From Reinekea forsetii (GTDB lineage Bacteria; Pseudomonadota; Gammaproteobacteria; Pseudomonadales; Natronospirillaceae), in contig NZ_CP011797.1 of assembly GCF_002795845.1 (NCBI RefSeq), positions 1,387,501 to 1,451,500 on the forward strand: DNA of 64,000 bases, written 5' to 3'. Positions 48,245 to 56,085 of this stretch are shown piece by piece (position 1 is the stretch's first letter; the number at the start of each line of letters is the position of its first letter). The translations under genes and the position numbers were made by a program. The notes beneath the pieces are model-generated. The model was not told the DNA's origin and searched no databases. It saw nothing but the letters and a program-made list of their open reading frames with translations.

Positions 48245-49648
48245 GTGCCTGTCCCTGGACCCCTGAACCGAGCTGGCAAGGCGCAATTGCGCAAGAGCCT
48301 AACCCTATCCCAACGGGAGAGTTTTGCCTCGGCCTTAATGACCGGCAGTTTTGACCAATACGTCAACGCCTTCGCGGTATTTTTAGGGGCTACCTCGGTT
48401 CAGATCGGTTGGCTCACCGCCTTGCCGCAGCTGCTCGGTGGGCTGTTCCAGTTGATTGCGGTTTGGTTCGGTCAATGGGTGCATCGCCATCGACTGATCT
48501 TTATCAGCGCCGCGGTGCAGTCTATGGCCTTGGTGTTGGTGGCGCTGTTGGCGATCCCGAATCTGTTCGATAAACCCATTAGCACGCTGTTGTTGGCGTT
48601 GGCGGTTTACCATACCTGTGCCAACCTGATTCTGCCGCACTGGCGCGCCTGGATGGGGCAGCTGGTGCCCGATGCGATGCGTGGTCGGTTCTTCGGCCGG
48701 CGCAGTCGTATTGCTATGCTGACCTCTTTCTTGGCGTTCTTGGGTGGTGGTCTGCTGCTCACCGGCAGCCAGTCGCTGGGCCTAACCTGGCTGGGTTTTA
48801 GCGCGCTCTTTAGTGTGGCCGCCTTTGGCCGTGGCGCCTCGACTGTGCTGCTCGCCAAGATGCACGACAGCCATGAGCAGCCCACTCTGGGGGAGCGGCA
48901 TAGCCTGGCGCAATCGTTACGCCATCTCTACCAATTGTGGGACGACCGTGAGTTTCGCCGCTTCAGTCTGTTTATGGCCGGTATGCAGTGTTTTGTCGCC
49001 CTGTCTGGGCCGTTTTTTGCCATCTATCTGCTGCGCGACCTGCAGTTCACCTATACCCAGTTTACCCTCAGTACCGGTAGTTCGATTTTGGTGCAATTTT
49101 TAATGCTGCCTTTTTGGGGTAAGGTGTGTGATCGCAAAGGTAATCGTTATGTTATGGCGATCTGCGCCAGCATTATTCCTGCCTTGCCGGTGTTGTGGCT
49201 GTTTTCCGATAACTATCTGTATTTGATTTCAGTGCAGGCGATGGGTGGTTTGGCCTGGAGCGGTTTTACTCTGGCCAGTTCGAACTACCTTTACGATCAG
49301 AAACCGCGTCACCTGCATTTTGCCAGCTATTCGGCGTTGCACTCCTCGGTGGGCGCCCTGGCGGTGTGTCTCGGTGCCTTGGCTGGCGGCTATATTATTC
49401 ACTGGTTACCGGCGGATTTTTCGTTGGCGGGAATACGGGTACATATTGAACGGCCGATCGCGGTGATCTTTATTCTGTCATCGTTGATGCGGTTATTGAT
49501 CGTACTCTGGTACATCCCCAGAGCGCCAGAGCTGCGAGTGAGTGAGCGGGGTAGGGTGCGTGACTTGATGATTCGGGTTGCCCGTTTCACGCCGATCTCC
49601 GGTGTGGTGTTCGATGTGGTCAACCGGCGTCGCAACGACACCGATTGA
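48245..49648 (+). CDS. major facilitator superfamily transporter
   Basis: From the GTG at 48245 (AAGGAAG nine bases upstream) the product has about 467 residues; in-frame starts at 48182 and 48074 are alternatives with poor ribosome-binding sites. It has twelve predicted membrane helices in two bundles. Features are SLTLSQRESFASALMTGSFDQYVNAFAVFLG at the first helix, an MFS-type GRFFGRRSRIAM loop between helices 4 and 5, and FWGKVCDRKGNRY, the loop motif of the second half. The substrate is unknown. It is probably monocistronic. Confidence 0.82.
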   Translation: MPVPGPLNRAGKAQLRKSLTLSQRESFASALMTGSFDQYVNAFAVFLGATSVQIGWLTALPQLLGGLFQLIAVWFGQWVHRHRLIFISAAVQSMALVLVALLAIPNLFDKPISTLLLALAVYHTCANLILPHWRAWMGQLVPDAMRGRFFGRRSRIAMLTSFLAFLGGGLLLTGSQSLGLTWLGFSALFSVAAFGRGASTVLLAKMHDSHEQPTLGERHSLAQSLRHLYQLWDDREFRRFSLFMAGMQCFVALSGPFFAIYLLRDLQFTYTQFTLSTGSSILVQFLMLPFWGKVCDRKGNRYVMAICASIIPALPVLWLFSDNYLYLISVQAMGGLAWSGFTLASSNYLYDQKPRHLHFASYSALHSSVGALAVCLGALAGGYIIHWLPADFSLAGIRVHIERPIAVIFILSSLMRLLIVLWYIPRAPELRVSERGRVRDLMIRVARFTPISGVVFDVVNRRRNDTD

Positions 49649-49695
49649 CCGGGCCAAGCACCGGGTCGCTTAAACGCCCAGCGCCAAGCGCGTTA

Positions 49696-50232
49696 CTAGA
49701 CCGGTCCGGTATATTCACCCCGGGCTGGATAGTTATTTTTGATCGCAAAATCCACGGCACCGAGCAGCTCACTGAAATGGGGGCGGACAAAAGGCATGGT
49801 ATTGACCGAGCCAAAAAACAGCGATTGATCTGGATTGATTAGAAATAGGCCCGGTTCAGAGAACAGCGCCGGTTCTTCGATGCCGATCGAGGTGGTACCG
49901 CGCGAGGTGGAGATATACAGACCCCAGTCACGCGCATCGGCCAGGCTCAGGCCATAGGCAACACGCAAGTTCTCGGCAGATATTTTTTTCGCCATATCTT
50001 GCGCCCGTTCCATCCCATCGGAGCTGATAGCAACGGTATTGATGCCGCGTTCGGCGAAGTCGGCGCTGAGTTTTTCCAGCTCGGTTAGATATTTTGCACA
50101 GATCGGGCAATGCAGACCGCGATAGAAGCAGACGAGGGTGCCGCGTTCGCCGGCCTCGGCTGATAGGGTAAAGCGACCACCGCCGACCAGCGGTAGGTCG
50201 AGATCTGGGACTTCTGTTCTGGGTATCAACAT
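49696..50232 (-). CDS. AhpC/TSA-family peroxiredoxin-like protein
   Basis: The product has 178 residues with a thioredoxin-like fold. The active-site region is VCFYRGLHCPICAKYLTELEKL, a CxxC in place of the single peroxidatic Cys of many peroxiredoxins, followed by GINTVAISSDGMERAQ. It would reduce peroxides or act as a thiol oxidoreductase in the cytosol. It is divergent from an AraC regulator, and a 28-bp palindrome lies between them, which suggests that the regulator controls it. Confidence 0.88.
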   Translation of the reverse strand: MLIPRTEVPDLDLPLVGGGRFTLSAEAGERGTLVCFYRGLHCPICAKYLTELEKLSADFAERGINTVAISSDGMERAQDMAKKISAENLRVAYGLSLADARDWGLYISTSRGTTSIGIEEPALFSEPGLFLINPDQSLFFGSVNTMPFVRPHFSELLGAVDFAIKNNYPARGEYTGPV

Positions 50233-50295
50233 AGGAATTCTCTCGCTTAGATTGGCCAGGATTGACTAAAGCTAGCAACAGAGTAGCGCATGAAT

Positions 50296-50323
50296 TATCA
50301 TTATAAATTCATTTATAATGATA
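50296..50323. promoter_or_regulatory. 28-bp AT-rich palindrome, probable operator
   Basis: TATCATTATAAAT and its exact complement ATTTATAATGATA flank a two-base TC spacer. It lies in the divergent region between the peroxiredoxin and AraC genes. It also overlaps the first possible ATG of the AraC gene, which favours the later ATG at 50336. Confidence 0.75.
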
Positions 50324-50335
50324 GTTTGTGCTTTT

Positions 50336-51100
50336 ATGGCCATAGACCGCTTATCTGCGCTCTTTCATCACTTTCATCTACAGGCAATTCCGCCCGATAG
50401 CGGCAGGGGTCTAAGTGCCAATCTCCGCTTGTGCACAATGCTTTCCCCTGCAGCGCCGGGCATGGAGCTGCAGTTCAGCCCAACAGGCCATTTAGCGGCC
50501 TCGCTCGGGGATATAACCCGCATCCATATCGATTTCGGTGGCATTCATAACCCGCTCTTTGCCGGCATGCCGGCCCTAATTCGCATGCCGATTGACGCCG
50601 ACCATCCGGCCTGGTGGTTGGCCAGCATGATTGCCAACGAGACCCAAACACCGCGGTGCGGTGGTCCGGCCGCGCTCGATCGACTCTATGAAGTCCTGAC
50701 CATATACCTACTGCGCTTCGCCATCGAGCAGGGTTTATGCGCCAGCGGACCCATGGCCGGTTTGGCCGATGACCAGCTGAAGCTCGCCTTGGTGGCCATC
50801 CACGATAAGCCGTCCGTGCCCTGGAATACCGATCAACTGGCCGCAGCGGCTGGTTTATCACGTAGCGCCTTTATTAAACGGTTCAATCTGACGGTCGGTA
50901 TGAGTCCCATGCTCTATGTTCGGCAATGGCGCCTGACCTTGGCCCAACAAGGCCTCAAGCGTGGCGAGCGGGTTGGCAAGGTCGCCCTAAAGTTTGGTTA
51001 CAGCTCACAAGAAGGCTTTTCGCGCGCTTTTAAGGCGCAATTTGGCTACTGGCCCTCAGAGCAGGCCTCGATAGCCGGCATAGCGATGAGTGAGTCCTAA
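50336..51100 (+). CDS. AraC family regulator (cupin_6 type)
   Basis: I place the start at the ATG at 50336 (MAIDRLSALFHHFHL), since family members open with a DRLS segment and the earlier ATG at 50318 lies inside a palindrome. The product has about 254 residues. The N-terminal cupin-like sensor is followed by AraC helices: WNTDQLAAAAGLSRSAFIKRF and RVGKVALKFGYSSQEGFSRAFKAQFGYWPS. It is divergent from the peroxiredoxin gene and probably senses an oxidant or small electrophile, which is inference. Confidence 0.87.
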   Translation: MAIDRLSALFHHFHLQAIPPDSGRGLSANLRLCTMLSPAAPGMELQFSPTGHLAASLGDITRIHIDFGGIHNPLFAGMPALIRMPIDADHPAWWLASMIANETQTPRCGGPAALDRLYEVLTIYLLRFAIEQGLCASGPMAGLADDQLKLALVAIHDKPSVPWNTDQLAAAAGLSRSAFIKRFNLTVGMSPMLYVRQWRLTLAQQGLKRGERVGKVALKFGYSSQEGFSRAFKAQFGYWPSEQASIAGIAMSES

Positions 51101-51255
51101 GGCCGAGCGAAACGCGAAAATCTTAGTATGCCGAGCGCTTAGACCTGCGCCGCAGCGCGGTCTCTCTCGCCAAAAGCTGCTTGAGGTCAGTAAAGGCATA
51201 CAAGGCTTTTCGGTTCGACTATAATCTGGCCACTCGGTTAACTTTGGTTTTAGAC

Positions 51256-51816
51256 ATGTCAGAAAAGAAATTTATTACCTCACAAGAGTTGTTGATCGAC
51301 TCCTTTCGACTCGCCAATCAGGTGCTCGAAGATGGCTTTCGCCCAGACTTTATTATCGGTATTTGGCGCGGCGGTGCACCCATTGGTATTGCTGTGCAGG
51401 AATATTTTGATTTTAAAGGCATCGTCACCGACCACATCGCCGTGCGTACCTCTTCGTATTATGGCATTGGTCAGCAATCGAAAGAGATTAAGGTGCACGG
51501 CCTGCATTATTTGATCGAAAACGCCAATGCCGGCGATAAGCTGTTGATCGTCGACGACGTGTTCGATTCCGGCCGCAGCATTGATGCCCTGATCGCCCAG
51601 ATTAAAAAGCTCTCGCGCTTAAACACCCCGACCGACATGCGCATCGCCTGCCCATGGTACAAACCGAACAATAACCAGGTCAGCATGGTGCCGGACTATT
51701 ATGTTCAAACCAGCGACGAATGGTTGGTGTTTCCGCATGAATTGACCGGCTTGACACCGGATGAGTTGCTAAACAGCAAGGCGGAATTGAAGGAAATTAG
51801 TCACCTGTTTGTTTAG
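51256..51816 (+). CDS. hypoxanthine phosphoribosyltransferase-like enzyme
   Basis: The start is the ATG at 51256, giving about 186 residues; an in-frame extension upstream shows no homology. The PRPP-binding motif is LLIVDDVFDSGRS, and an earlier conserved loop reads GIWRGGAPIGIAVQEYF. It would convert hypoxanthine or guanine with PRPP to the nucleotide. An exact base preference cannot be read, so I give no symbol. It is convergent with a methyltransferase gene, and a 12-bp inverted repeat separates them. Confidence 0.85.
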   Translation: MSEKKFITSQELLIDSFRLANQVLEDGFRPDFIIGIWRGGAPIGIAVQEYFDFKGIVTDHIAVRTSSYYGIGQQSKEIKVHGLHYLIENANAGDKLLIVDDVFDSGRSIDALIAQIKKLSRLNTPTDMRIACPWYKPNNNQVSMVPDYYVQTSDEWLVFPHELTGLTPDELLNSKAELKEISHLFV

Positions 51817-51840
51817 GCGAAATGGCCTGGCGGCTGGGTT

Positions 51841-51869
51841 TAGACCAAGGTCCAGGTGACCTTGGTCTA
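51841..51869. terminator. 12-bp inverted repeat between convergent genes
   Basis: TAGACCAAGGTC and its exact complement flank a CAGGT loop. The right arm includes the stop codon of the minus-strand methyltransferase gene. No T-run is present, so it may be a Rho-independent structure of unusual type or a 3'-end stabiliser. Confidence 0.65.
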
Positions 51870-52406
51870 TGCGGATTTAAACTTGTAGAGATAAACGGGC
51901 GATTTATAAAAGTCTGTTAGTTGAATTTTTGCCACCGCTTGGTGTGATGGCAGAGCAAAATTATTGCTGATCAAATACTCTAAATTACCATCCTTCGATG
52001 CCAGTTGCGTCTCAATATCGTGCATGCCGTTCGGGCATAGATAGCACAGGATAAGCGAGGCGCTGCTTAGGTCCGCCTGTAAGAAATTCTTCCGAAACAC
52101 CTGTAAATTATCCAGCCTGAATAGTCTTTTTAACACCGCCGTTGTCAGCCAAGGCAGGAGCGATAATTCATAACCGACTATTTTTCGTTGCGGATGTTTC
52201 AGTGCCATCGGAATCAGCAGATTGCCCCAGCCGCTGCCGAGCTCAAAAATAGGACCTTGCCCGGTTTCATGACTCAGTTGGATCATCGCTTGGCGTGCTT
52301 TTTTGGAGCTGGGCATGGGCGAGATACCCAAGAAAAGAGTGGACCAGAGGATAGATGCCCCGAAAAAAAAGGTCAGCAACACTAATATTACTTCGAGGAC
52401 TAGCAA
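51867..52406 (-). CDS. membrane-anchored class I SAM methyltransferase-like protein
   Basis: The product has 179 residues. One N-terminal membrane helix (LEVILVLLTFFFGASILWSTLFLG) precedes a class I methyltransferase core: SAM motif I FELGSGWGNLLIPMA and motif II-like KIVGYELSLLPWL, then FLQADLSSASLILCYLCP. The layout resembles FAM173-type lysine methyltransferases. It should face the cytosol from the inner membrane; the substrate is unknown. The stop codon lies in an inverted repeat shared with the convergent phosphoribosyltransferase gene. Confidence 0.78.
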   Translation of the reverse strand: MLVLEVILVLLTFFFGASILWSTLFLGISPMPSSKKARQAMIQLSHETGQGPIFELGSGWGNLLIPMALKHPQRKIVGYELSLLPWLTTAVLKRLFRLDNLQVFRKNFLQADLSSASLILCYLCPNGMHDIETQLASKDGNLEYLISNNFALPSHQAVAKIQLTDFYKSPVYLYKFKSA

Positions 52407-52520
52407 GGGTGGGGTCTCTTTTACTAATGGGTGTTGAATAGTGGCCTAGGGTGGCACCCTACGTGGAGTGGTGCCAATTAGCAAAGGCTGATGGCGCAAG
52501 GGCTGCATAACTGCAGAGTA

Positions 52521-52574
52521 GGGCCCGGATCAACCCCGAGCGGGCCACTCGGCCCGACGGTAGTTGATCGGGCC
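52521..52574. other. long imperfect hairpin downstream of the aldo-keto reductase gene
   Basis: GGCCCGGATCAAC near 52526 is complementary, with one gap, to GTTGATCGGGCC near 52573, and a smaller GC-rich stem lies inside. It could terminate the minus-strand reductase transcript, but no T-run is visible. Confidence 0.4.
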
Positions 52575-52582
52575 ATAGCGGC

Positions 52583-53596
52583 CTAGCCTAAGATCGTCTC
52601 GATCGCGGCCAATTCCGAGGCTGAGAAATCGAGTTTAGCCAGAGCGGCAACCGAGTCTTCAATCTGTTCAACCCGGCTGGCGCCGATCAAACAACTGGTG
52701 ACGGCGGCATTATGCAGGTTCCACGCAATGGCCATCTGGGCCAAGCTTTGGCTGCGCGCCTCGGCAATCTCATTCAGGGCCTTCACCTTGGTCAATTTCT
52801 CCGGCGTCAGATCCTTATCGTTTAGGTAGATCAATTCTGGGCGCGCGGCGCGCGAACCGTCGGGTACCCCGTTGAGATATTTATTCGAGAGCAGGCCCTG
52901 GGCCAGCGGCGAAAAGACCATGGCGCCAACCCCTTCATCGAGGAGTACCTGGGTAAGACCGTCTTCAATCCAGCGATCAAACATGTTGTAACGCGGTTGA
53001 TGAATTAGCAGGGGAGTGCCCAGGTCGCGCAGGATGCGGATGGCTTCCAGGGTTTCGGTGGGCTGGTAGTTGGAAATGCCAACATAGAGCGCCCGGCCGG
53101 AACGGACTATATAGTCCAGTGCCTGCATGGTCTCTTCGATCGGGGTTTCGGCGTCCATGCAGTGATGATAAAAGATATCAAAATAATCCAGGCCGGTGCG
53201 CGCCAGACTCTGGTCGCAGCTGGACACCAGGTACTTGCGTGAACCGCCCATGCCATAGGGGCCGGGCCACATGTCATAACCGGCCTTGCTGGAAATAATC
53301 AGCTCATCGCGGTGCCGGGTAAAGTCCTGCTTATAGAGCTGACCAAAGGTCGATTCGGCGGAGCCATAGTTGGGGCCGTAGTTGTTGGCTAGGTCGAAGT
53401 GGGTGACGCCTAAATCGAACGCCTTGCGCAACAGGGCGCGGGCATTAGATTGGGCGTCGACGGCACCAAAATTTTGCCACAGGCCGAGTGACAACTTAGG
53501 CAACTTTAAACCACTGCGTCCGCATCGGTCGTACTGCATCTGCTCATAGCGCTCAGGATTGGCGTGATACTGAGGATTCGGTTCATGGGTAATCAT
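52583..53596 (-). CDS. aldo/keto reductase, YghZ/L-glyceraldehyde-3-phosphate reductase type
   Basis: The product has 337 residues and aligns along its length with E. coli YghZ: NPERYEQMQYDRCGRSGLKLPKLSLGLW, KAFDLGVTHFDLANNYGPNYGSAE, DELIISSKAGYDMWPGPYGMGGSRKY and HQPRYNMFDRW. The AKR catalytic residues are present (D and Y in FDLANNYG, K in SSKAGYD). YghZ reduces L-glyceraldehyde 3-phosphate and methylglyoxal with NADPH. AAGGAAC lies before the ATG. It stands alone. Confidence 0.92.
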   Translation of the reverse strand: MITHEPNPQYHANPERYEQMQYDRCGRSGLKLPKLSLGLWQNFGAVDAQSNARALLRKAFDLGVTHFDLANNYGPNYGSAESTFGQLYKQDFTRHRDELIISSKAGYDMWPGPYGMGGSRKYLVSSCDQSLARTGLDYFDIFYHHCMDAETPIEETMQALDYIVRSGRALYVGISNYQPTETLEAIRILRDLGTPLLIHQPRYNMFDRWIEDGLTQVLLDEGVGAMVFSPLAQGLLSNKYLNGVPDGSRAARPELIYLNDKDLTPEKLTKVKALNEIAEARSQSLAQMAIAWNLHNAAVTSCLIGASRVEQIEDSVAALAKLDFSASELAAIETILG

Positions 53597-53846
53597 AGCG
53601 TTCCTTATGGGTCGGGGTCGGGCTGGATAGCACGGCCATTATTTTCCAATAACAGCATGATAACCCCATTAAGCACAATGCACCCCTATGCTGGTTGTTT
53701 TGCCAGCCAATATCGCGCACTATCTTTCGAGTCAAGAGCTACTGAATCAACGCTTTTTTCGGGTGGGTTAGTTGGAAAAGCCTGTGAAAGAGGGCGTTGG
53801 GTGCTTTGATTGGATGTATCCCTGATCGTTAAGAATTGGAGACACT

Positions 53847-54086
53847 ATGAAAAAAATGACCTGCCAAATGTTAGGTGGTGCCTGCGACCTGGTTTTTCAG
53901 GCCGAGACCTTCGACGAGATCGCTGGGCTCAGTCAAGAACATGGCAAAGCCATGTTTGCGCAGTCCGATCCGGCCCATTTGGCCGCGATGAATAAGATGA
54001 TGGGGTTGATGCAGGACCCCAATGCGATGAAGGACTGGATGGACGGCAAAAGAGCCGAGTTTGAGGCCCTGCCGGAGTCTGAGTAA
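53847..54086 (+). CDS. small DUF1059-like protein
   Basis: The product has 79 residues: MKKMTCQMLGGACDLVFQAETFDEIAGLSQEHGKAMF then two short helices rich in Met. The start matches the DUF1059 pattern (MKxxxCxxLGG.C), with two cysteines that could bind a metal or act as thiols. The helices that follow (AHLAAMNKMMGLMQDPNAM) occur in similar small proteins. GGAG lies about 10 bases before the ATG. The function is unknown. Confidence 0.75.
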   Translation: MKKMTCQMLGGACDLVFQAETFDEIAGLSQEHGKAMFAQSDPAHLAAMNKMMGLMQDPNAMKDWMDGKRAEFEALPESE

Positions 54087-54311
54087 CGACCGACTCGCCT
54101 GCTCATCGGCCGGATCCTACCCGGCCTTCTAGCGCCTAAACGATCAATGTAGCCCATCATGCGAGCCGCGCAGAGCGATTTAGCGCTTGCATTCTTTGTG
54201 ACCAAACCTTATACCTAGGTTCAATTTAACAAACAAACCAATCGGTCAATTTTTTCGATCAAGCTTGCCCGCTGGGCCAGATCCCTTTCCGTGGAGACCT
54301 TAACGTTGACG

Positions 54312-55397
54312 ATGAACCAGGCACAAAACCTATTGCACGGCCCCGAGGCCGAGCTCGACGCGCAGTTTAAGGTCCGTTGGGTTGACTTGGCGAGTGAACG
54401 AGTCGGCGGTGAAACCCTGGCCTGCAGTGATGACTTTTTCGCCGAGATGGAGAATCTGCTTAAGGCCGGCCGGGGGGTTTTTATCGATGATAAGTTCACC
54501 GAGCGGGGCAAGTGGATGGACGGCTGGGAGTCTCGTCGCAGTTATGGTCGACCCGGCGCGCGCAGTCCTGAGACCGACTTCGACTGGTGCATTATTCGTC
54601 TGGGCATGGCCGGCGTAATTCGCGGTTTTGATATCGACACCAACTATTTTCGCGGCAACGCTCCTCAGGCTGTGGTCATCGAGGCCTGCCACAGCGCGGG
54701 CCAACCCAATGCTGACACACTCTGGCAGACGCTGCTGAGTAAAACCGACGTGCGCGCGCACAGCCAAAACGTTGTCGCCATTGACGACGAGCGCGTCTTC
54801 ACCCATGTACGCCTGAAGATGTATCCCGATGGCGGGATCGCGCGCTTTCGAGTCTATGGTGAGGTGGCAGTCGATTGGCACGACTTTGTCGATGGCGAAC
54901 TGATCGATCTGGCCTCGATCAAAAATGGCGGCCAAGCTCTGTTGGTCAGCGATATGTTTTACAGCGACAAGAATAATCTGATCATGCCCGAACGCGGCAA
55001 AAATATGGGTGACGGCTGGGAAACCCGCCGGCGCCGCGATCCCGGCCCCGATTGGTCGATCATTCAACTGGCCACGCTGGGCAGCGTTGAAAAGGTCTTG
55101 GTCGACACCTGCCACTTTAAGGGCAATTACCCCGACACCTTCAGCCTCGAAGGCGCCACGGCGAGCGACGATCCGCTCGCGGTGGCCGCCTTGCGCACCG
55201 ACCCAGCGGCGCTACAAGCCCTAGACTGGCTGCCGATTATTGGCCAAACCAAGCTCTATGCACACCGTGAACATCTGTTTATTCGGGAAATTCTGGTGCC
55301 CAAAGAACAGGCCTTTAGCCACATTCGCTTGAGTATCTATCCTGATGGTGGGGTGTCGCGACTGCGCGTGTTCGGTAAGCGCCAGGCCTTGGCATGA
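54312..55397 (+). CDS. alc: allantoicase
   Basis: The start is the ATG at 54312; a GTG at 54291 is an alternative with no better signal. The product has about 361 residues with the allantoicase tandem repeat: each half has a discoidin-like core, seen as WMDGWESRRSYGRPG...DWCIIRLGMAGVIRGFDIDTNYFRGNAP and again as MGDGWETRRRRDPGPDWSIIQLATLGSVEKVLVDTCHFKGNYP. Both halves end in a YPDGG(I/V)xRxRVxG motif. It hydrolyses allantoate to ureidoglycolate and urea. Ureidoglycolate lyase and malate synthase genes follow. Confidence 0.94.
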   Translation: MNQAQNLLHGPEAELDAQFKVRWVDLASERVGGETLACSDDFFAEMENLLKAGRGVFIDDKFTERGKWMDGWESRRSYGRPGARSPETDFDWCIIRLGMAGVIRGFDIDTNYFRGNAPQAVVIEACHSAGQPNADTLWQTLLSKTDVRAHSQNVVAIDDERVFTHVRLKMYPDGGIARFRVYGEVAVDWHDFVDGELIDLASIKNGGQALLVSDMFYSDKNNLIMPERGKNMGDGWETRRRRDPGPDWSIIQLATLGSVEKVLVDTCHFKGNYPDTFSLEGATASDDPLAVAALRTDPAALQALDWLPIIGQTKLYAHREHLFIREILVPKEQAFSHIRLSIYPDGGVSRLRVFGKRQALA

Positions 55398-55434
55398 GAC
55401 GAATCCGCCCAAGCTCAAGCACGGACTCGCGCTG

Positions 55435-55950
55435 ATGCCAAATCGCACTGTACAACCTAGAGTACTGCAGCCCAAACCCCTGACCGGTGAAGCGTTCGCT
55501 GCCTTTGGCGATGTGATTGAAATTAATGATCGGGCCAATCATTTTGCCATCAACGATGGCCATACCGAGCGCTATCACGATCTGGCCAGCGTCGATGTTA
55601 CCAAAGACGGCGGTCGAACCCTGATCAATATGTTCCGTTCGACTCCCTTGGCGCAACCGGTCGCGCTGCGCATGATGGAGCGACACCCGCTCTCCAGCCA
55701 AGCATTTATACCTATATCGAGTCAGCCCTATTGGGTCGTGGTGGCACCGGCTGGTGAGTTTGATATCAATCAACTGCAAGCCTTCCTCGCCGGCCCTCAG
55801 CAGGGTGTCAATTACCACGCTGGGACCTGGCACCATTACTGTCTGGCCCTGCATCAGGTGAGTGATTTTATGGTCATAGATCGCGGTGGACCAGGTGCCA
55901 ATTGCGATCTGATCGAACTGGACGGGTCACTGAGCTTGGCGGTGTTGTAA
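55435..55950 (+). CDS. allA: ureidoglycolate lyase
   Basis: From the ATG at 55435 the product has about 171 residues and matches E. coli AllA (160 aa): LTGEAFAAFGDVIE, FAINDGHTERYHDLASVDV, ERHPLSSQAFIP, QQGVNYHAGTWHHYCLAL and FMVIDRGGPGANCDL. This cupin enzyme splits ureidoglycolate to glyoxylate and urea. It lies 37 bases after allantoicase, so the operon converts allantoate to glyoxylate in two steps. The malate synthase that follows can use that glyoxylate. Confidence 0.93.
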   Translation: MPNRTVQPRVLQPKPLTGEAFAAFGDVIEINDRANHFAINDGHTERYHDLASVDVTKDGGRTLINMFRSTPLAQPVALRMMERHPLSSQAFIPISSQPYWVVVAPAGEFDINQLQAFLAGPQQGVNYHAGTWHHYCLALHQVSDFMVIDRGGPGANCDLIELDGSLSLAVL

Positions 55951-56085
55951 CGCCAGCGAAAGCCACGTCGGCTACCCAGGTTTCTGGACCTGAACCAGGA
56001 AAGCGGGCTTAAACTCAAATTCAATTGCGCCTAAACCCTATCGGTTTGGGCTGTCGCTCATTGCAGTGACCCGCGGGAGGGGTAG

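Noticed and set aside
54330-55115. A 261-codon minus-strand open frame
   Set aside because: It is a mirror of allantoicase codons; allantoicase is strongly supported.
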